NCBI GenBank assembly: GCA_963805705.1
Contig: CAWDVH010000005.1
Coordinates: forward strand, 62,001 to 126,000
Direction: 5' to 3'
Length of the DNA stretch: 64,000 nucleotides
Source: CAWDVH01 sp963805705
Lineage (GTDB): Bacteria; Actinomycetota; Actinomycetes; Streptosporangiales; Streptosporangiaceae
In this document: one piece after another, positions 60,552 through 64,000 of the stretch
How positions within the stretch are numbered: the stretch's first letter is position 1
How the letters are laid out: every line of letters starts with the position of its first letter
Made by a program: the position numbers and the translations under genes
The notes under the pieces: model-generated
The model's database searches: none
Seen by the model: the letters and a program-made list of their open reading frames with translations, nothing else
What the model was told of the DNA's origin: nothing

Positions 60552-61207
60552 CCGATCCCGGCACCAGCCCGCCCGCCACCGAGCCCGCTGCCAGCAGCTA
60601 TCTCGGCTACCTCCCGGCGATCTTCCGGCAGGATCCGTTCGCCGGCCGGTTCCTGCTCGCCTTCGAGGCCGTCCTGAGCGGTCTCGGCGCGGAGCCTCCT
60701 GGCCTGGAAACCACCATCGGCAACCTCGCGGACTACCTCGACCCCATGACGGCCACGGCCGAGTTCCTGCCCTGGCTGGCCGGATGGGTGACGCTCAGCC
60801 TGCGCGCCGACTGGGACGAGGCCACCAAGCGGAGCTTCATCCAGCAGATCGTGCCGCTCTACCGCCTGCGCGGCACGCAAACGGGGCTGGAGCGCCTGCT
60901 CGAGCTCTACACCGGGCAGGTGCCTGAGATCGACGACGACTTCGAGGATCCGAGCTATTTCTTCCAGGTGCGGCTGAAGCTGACCGAGGCCGACCCTGCG
61001 CTGCTGCAGCTCAAGCAGCAGATCGCCCGCGCCATCATCGACCAGGAGAAGCCGGCCCACACCTTCTACGCGCTGCAGGTCGCGGTGCCGACGATGCGGC
61101 TGGTGTCCCTGGCGCTGCACCAGGACACGAACGCGCCGCTGCTGATCCTCGGCCAGAACACCCTGCTAGGGACCAACGAGCCGCAGTCGCTGACGGAAGG
61201 ACCCTGA
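60548..61207 (+). CDS. Phage tail protein I-like baseplate protein (Pvc13-region)
   Basis: A 219-residue protein with the TIGR02242-type pattern: SYLGYLPAIFRQDPFAGRFLLAFEAVL, DYLDPMTATAEFLPWLAGWV, LRADWDEATKRSFIQQIVPLYRLRGT, and a final ARAIIDQEKPAHTFYAL. It sits between the J proteins and the fibre, and in phages of this type it attaches fibres to the baseplate rim. Its stop overlaps the next gene's start by one base. Confidence 0.92.
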   Translation: MTDPGTSPPATEPAASSYLGYLPAIFRQDPFAGRFLLAFEAVLSGLGAEPPGLETTIGNLADYLDPMTATAEFLPWLAGWVTLSLRADWDEATKRSFIQQIVPLYRLRGTQTGLERLLELYTGQVPEIDDDFEDPSYFFQVRLKLTEADPALLQLKQQIARAIIDQEKPAHTFYALQVAVPTMRLVSLALHQDTNAPLLILGQNTLLGTNEPQSLTEGP

Positions 61208-63489
61208 TGACCGCCAATTACGACCAGCCAGATGTCGTGGAAAATCGGGTCCGCTTTTTTGATGGGCAATTCCTGCAGGACCAGGATTTCGTCGACGAGC
61301 AGATATATCACCTAGACCGGGAGCGCAGGCCGCTCCGCCTGCTGTACGTGGCCGGGATCGCAGACGGGCTTGACGTCACCGCCGGGAGCCCGAACCAGGT
61401 CACCGTCGCACCCGGCACGGCCGTCGACAGCGACGGCCGCCAGCTTGCCCTGGCGCAGGCCACGACGGTTGACCTGCCCGCCGGGAAGTTCAACGACAAG
61501 CAGGGCGCTGAGATCTACATCAGTTACTCAGAGAGTCCTGTAGACGAGCAGACAGAGGCGGGCAGCGCGGACTTTACCCGCTGGCTGGAACGCCCGCAGT
61601 GCACGCCCCTCGCACCAGGGGATTCCTATTCCGGAGCGACACCGCCGGTCCTGCTGGCCACGGTGGCGCTCGACAACGCCGGGCGGGTCACTATCGACGA
61701 GACCGTCCGCTCCTACTCGGGCGTGCGCCTTCCCGGCCCAAGCAGCGACGCCGCTTCGCTGCGCAGCACCTCCGGCGGCCAGGTCGCCATGGAGGGCTCG
61801 CTCACCATCGACGGGAACGTGGGCCTAGGCACGGCGGCAACGTCGGACCGCCTCACGGTCGAGGGCAACCTGACCTTCACGAACACCACCGCCAGCACGA
61901 TCTCCAGTGCCGCCCGGCTGCACATCTCGGGCGAGGAAATCCTGTACCTGCTGAACAAGAGCGGGGTCATCGTCGGGAAGGAGTGGGGCGGTACCGGCGG
62001 CCTCACCGTCGAGGGGGACCTGGCCGCCGGGGGAGCGGCGTCGGTCACGGGGAACCTCAGCGTCAGCGGCAACGTCGGCCTGGGCGTGGCACCCGCCTCA
62101 GCCAGGCTCAGCCTCGAAGGCGACCTGACCTTCACGAACACCACCGCCAGCACCATTTCCAGTGCCGCCCGGCTGCACATCTCGGGCGAGGAGCGCCTGT
62201 ACCTGCTGAACAAGAGCGGGGTCATCGTCGGGAAGGAGTGGGGCGGTACCGGCGGCCTCACCGTCGAGGGGGACCTGGCCGCCGGGGGAGCGGCGTCGGT
62301 CACGGGGAACCTCAGCGTCACCGGCGCGGCGTCGGTCACGGGAATCCTCAGCGTCACCGGCAACGCCGGGCTCGGCACGGCGAAGCCATCGGCGCAGCTC
62401 AGCGTGGTGGCGCCTAAGGCTAGCGAGATCACGGGCACGGCGCAGAGCCCGGTACTGCGCACGTCCGCGGGGACATTGGACACGGCCCAGGGTGGCGAAC
62501 TGCCCCTGAGCAGCACCGGCCTGATCGTCGGCACGAACAGCGTCAGCCTCGGAGTCCGCGCGATCCGCACGGCGAAAGGGTCCGACTGGACCACGTCAGC
62601 GCTCGGGCTGGGTATGGACGTGGACAATACCGTCCGCGCGGGCGCCGCCCTGTTCCTGCACGCCAACGGCAACGTCGGCATCGGATCGAGCAGCCCGAAC
62701 AGCGACCTGCAGATCGGCGATTTCCAGTCCCGAAATAGATACCTGACGTTCAAGGTCGGCGGTGGCAATGCCTACAGCAGCGGGCTGAAGCTGTGGACCT
62801 CCGCCGAGAACTTCGGCTATTCCATAGAATTCGACGAACGCACTACCACCGGCAATGGCCTGCACATCAGGACGCACGATACGCTGGTACCTGGCCAGAA
62901 GAACGTTTACGCGGCGACAGACGGCACGTCCAGAATTTTCGTCGGCCGGAACGGCAACGTGGGCGTCGGCACGACGGCACCGACAACGCAACTCAGCGTC
63001 CAAGGCGACCTGAGCTTCTTGAACACCGGCGCCAGCACCATCTCCAGTGCCGGCCGTCTGCATATCTCCGGCCCGGAGCTGCTGTACCTGCTGAATATGA
63101 GCGGCGTCATCGTGGGCAAGGAATGGGGCGGCAACGGCAACCTCACTGTCGAGGGTGCGCTAAGCCAGGCCTCCGACGCGCGGCTCAAGAGAGGCATCAA
63201 GCGACTCGAAAGCACTCTCGACAAGCTGGCCGCGATCCGGGGCGTCACTTACATTCCCCGGCAGGTCGGCGAGACCGCCGGCCCGCTACCGGTCAAACGC
63301 GCGATCGGCGTGATCGCTCAGGAAGTCGAAGCCGTCTTTCCTGAGCTTGTGTCCACGATCGAAGGACGCCAGTACAAGGGAGTCGAGTACGGAGGTCTCA
63401 CCGCCGTACTCCTGGAGGCGGTGAAGGAACTCAAGGCCGCGCTCGACCCGCTCCTGGAGCGGGTCGCGGCGCTAGAAGCACGCGCATGA
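61207..63489 (+). CDS. Tail fibre with C-terminal S74 self-cleaving chaperone
   Basis: This 760-residue protein starts with an attachment domain (ENRVRFFDGQFLQDQDFVDEQIYHLDRERR, typical of injection-system fibre starts), then a repeated beta-rich shaft. Two almost identical 200-base blocks (61861-62062 and 62116-62317, 255 bases apart) and a diverged third near 63001-63160 encode GLTFTNTTAS-like repeats and NKSGVIVGKEWGG. The last 105 residues are a peptidase S74 intramolecular chaperone: SDARLKRGI carries the Ser656/Lys661 dyad that cleaves itself after trimer folding. It probably binds target cells. Fibres with S74 ends are common in phages; one in an injection system is notable. Confidence 0.9.
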   Translation: MTANYDQPDVVENRVRFFDGQFLQDQDFVDEQIYHLDRERRPLRLLYVAGIADGLDVTAGSPNQVTVAPGTAVDSDGRQLALAQATTVDLPAGKFNDKQGAEIYISYSESPVDEQTEAGSADFTRWLERPQCTPLAPGDSYSGATPPVLLATVALDNAGRVTIDETVRSYSGVRLPGPSSDAASLRSTSGGQVAMEGSLTIDGNVGLGTAATSDRLTVEGNLTFTNTTASTISSAARLHISGEEILYLLNKSGVIVGKEWGGTGGLTVEGDLAAGGAASVTGNLSVSGNVGLGVAPASARLSLEGDLTFTNTTASTISSAARLHISGEERLYLLNKSGVIVGKEWGGTGGLTVEGDLAAGGAASVTGNLSVTGAASVTGILSVTGNAGLGTAKPSAQLSVVAPKASEITGTAQSPVLRTSAGTLDTAQGGELPLSSTGLIVGTNSVSLGVRAIRTAKGSDWTTSALGLGMDVDNTVRAGAALFLHANGNVGIGSSSPNSDLQIGDFQSRNRYLTFKVGGGNAYSSGLKLWTSAENFGYSIEFDERTTTGNGLHIRTHDTLVPGQKNVYAATDGTSRIFVGRNGNVGVGTTAPTTQLSVQGDLSFLNTGASTISSAGRLHISGPELLYLLNMSGVIVGKEWGGNGNLTVEGALSQASDARLKRGIKRLESTLDKLAAIRGVTYIPRQVGETAGPLPVKRAIGVIAQEVEAVFPELVSTIEGRQYKGVEYGGLTAVLLEAVKELKAALDPLLERVAALEARA
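61861..62062 (+). repeat. Fibre-shaft repeat, copy 1 (copy 2 at 62116-62317)
   Basis: About 200 bases nearly identical to 62116-62317 (offset 255 bases). The repeat encodes a shaft module starting LTFTNTTASTISSAARLHISGEE and ending in VTGNLSV. A third diverged copy lies near 63001-63160. High identity at the DNA level indicates recent duplication or recombination and a way to vary fibre length. Confidence 0.85.
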
Positions 63490-63515
63490 GCCGACCATAG
63501 GAGGATGACGCGAAG

Positions 63516-63773
63516 GTGGAAGAATACTTGCCGCTGGCCCAGAGGCTGGACCAGCGCCTGACGGCGCTCAGGCAGGAACTCCAGGCCGGCCAGAGGATTC
63601 TGGCCGACCTGGACGCCCGGCGGCTCGACGCGCAGCAGACCTTGCTCCGTATCGGCGGCGCCGTCCAGGTCCTGGAAGAGCTACTGGCGGCGGAACTGGC
63701 CGCGGCAAACGGCGCGGCGTCGCCCGCGACAGCGGACACGGCCGGCTCGCTTACCGGCGCTGAATCCGGCTAG
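63516..63773 (+). CDS. Small coiled-coil protein at the end of the injection cluster
   Basis: An 85-residue protein whose first 65 residues form a coiled coil (LAQRLDQRLTALRQELQAGQRILADL and ARRLDAQQTLLRIGGAVQVLEELL), with a short Ala/Thr-rich tail. GTG start at 63516, with TAGGAGG about 11 bases upstream. It begins 26 bases after the fibre gene, so it is probably cotranscribed and could be a fibre chaperone or baseplate accessory. No family assigned. Confidence 0.7.
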   Translation: MEEYLPLAQRLDQRLTALRQELQAGQRILADLDARRLDAQQTLLRIGGAVQVLEELLAAELAAANGAASPATADTAGSLTGAESG

Positions 63774-63941
63774 TCCGGAGAGCCGCAGGCTTGGCTCCGG
63801 AGTTGGCAGTACTCGCCGATGAGGGCGGCCTGAGCTGCTGCCTGGCAGAGTTCGGTCAGCCGGACAGCGCGTGCCTCCTGGCGTCCTCAAGCTGGCCGCG
63901 GCCGGCGCCACGGCAACCGCGGAAACCCTCGCCGCGCCCGG

Positions 63942-64000
63942 TCAGCTCAGTGAGACCAGCAGATCCGCCAGCGACGGCCGGTAGACCAGATGCCCGCGGT
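63942..64000 (-). CDS. Possible 3-prime end of a leftward gene running off the window
   Basis: On the minus strand the last 59 bases read RGHLVYRPSLADLLVSLS followed by TGA at 63942-63944. The run is coding-like, but only 18 codons are visible, so neither the family nor its reality can be established. The gap 63774-63941 has no recognised feature. Confidence 0.3.
   Translation of the reverse strand, partial: RGHLVYRPSLADLLVSLS

Overview
The window is GC-rich DNA from an actinomycete, probably a filamentous soil actinobacterium. Codons strongly prefer G/C in third position, GTG and TTG starts are common, and the gene content fits (SARP/BTAD regulator, large ECF sigma factor with a SnoaL tail, SCO6745-like protein, actinobacterial contractile injection system). 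No rRNA, tRNA or CRISPR array was recognised. It reads as accessory chromosome: two large functional islands separated by a zone rich in gene fragments and transposase remnants.

Region 1 (about 0.2-1.7 kb) holds an MmcQ/YjbR-like protein and a SAM methyltransferase, followed by a phosphotransferase relic. Region 2 (2.1-14.1 kb) is a bipartite, divergently transcribed locus. Leftward it encodes a small Cys/His protein, a membrane protein and a 1197-residue CHAT protease. Rightward it encodes a coiled-coil protein, a ClpB-like double AAA+ ATPase, a radical-SAM protein, a zinc-ribbon/FHA protein and a membrane-anchored protein-kinase-like protein. Most genes in each arm overlap or nearly touch. 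I know of no described system with exactly this composition; a regulated, phosphorylation-dependent, proteolytic stress or conflict system is the best inference. A lipoprotein gene of lower GC follows.

Region 3 (14.7-36.9 kb) mixes intact metabolic and regulatory genes with many relics. The intact genes include PhzF, RidA, an MFS transporter, an ECF sigma factor, RraA-like, MocR, two VOC proteins, HNH nuclease, cytochrome b, alpha/beta hydrolase, SDR and topoisomerase IB. The relics include ISL3, integrase-core and IS630 transposases, EgtB, a LuxR-type protein, an S9 peptidase, a Crp/Fnr protein, TPR and IstB pieces, and a 130-bp perfect copy of part of the RraA-like gene. Two notable items are a sugar-kinase-like (ROK/ASKHA) protein whose lobes appear in reversed order, and a DosR-box-like palindrome upstream of the cytochrome b gene. 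A cyclase/NB-ARC/TPR regulator with one frameshift lies at 37.0-39.6 kb.

Region 4 (40.1-63.8 kb) is an extracellular contractile injection system (eCIS): SARP regulator, small conserved protein, AAA+ ATPase, a broken DUF4157-ADP-ribosyltransferase effector, a YbjN-like probable chaperone, tail cap (DUF4255), two sheaths, two tube proteins with small assembly proteins between them, a Pro/Ala-rich protein, LysM hub protein, gp27-like and gp5-like spike parts, PAAR tip, gp25-like protein, two baseplate J proteins (the first frameshifted), tail protein I, and a long fibre with a self-cleaving S74 chaperone. The structural genes are mostly uninterrupted, whereas the effector carries at least four frame changes. 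Several frameshifts elsewhere mean that assembly indels must be excluded before any gene is called dead.
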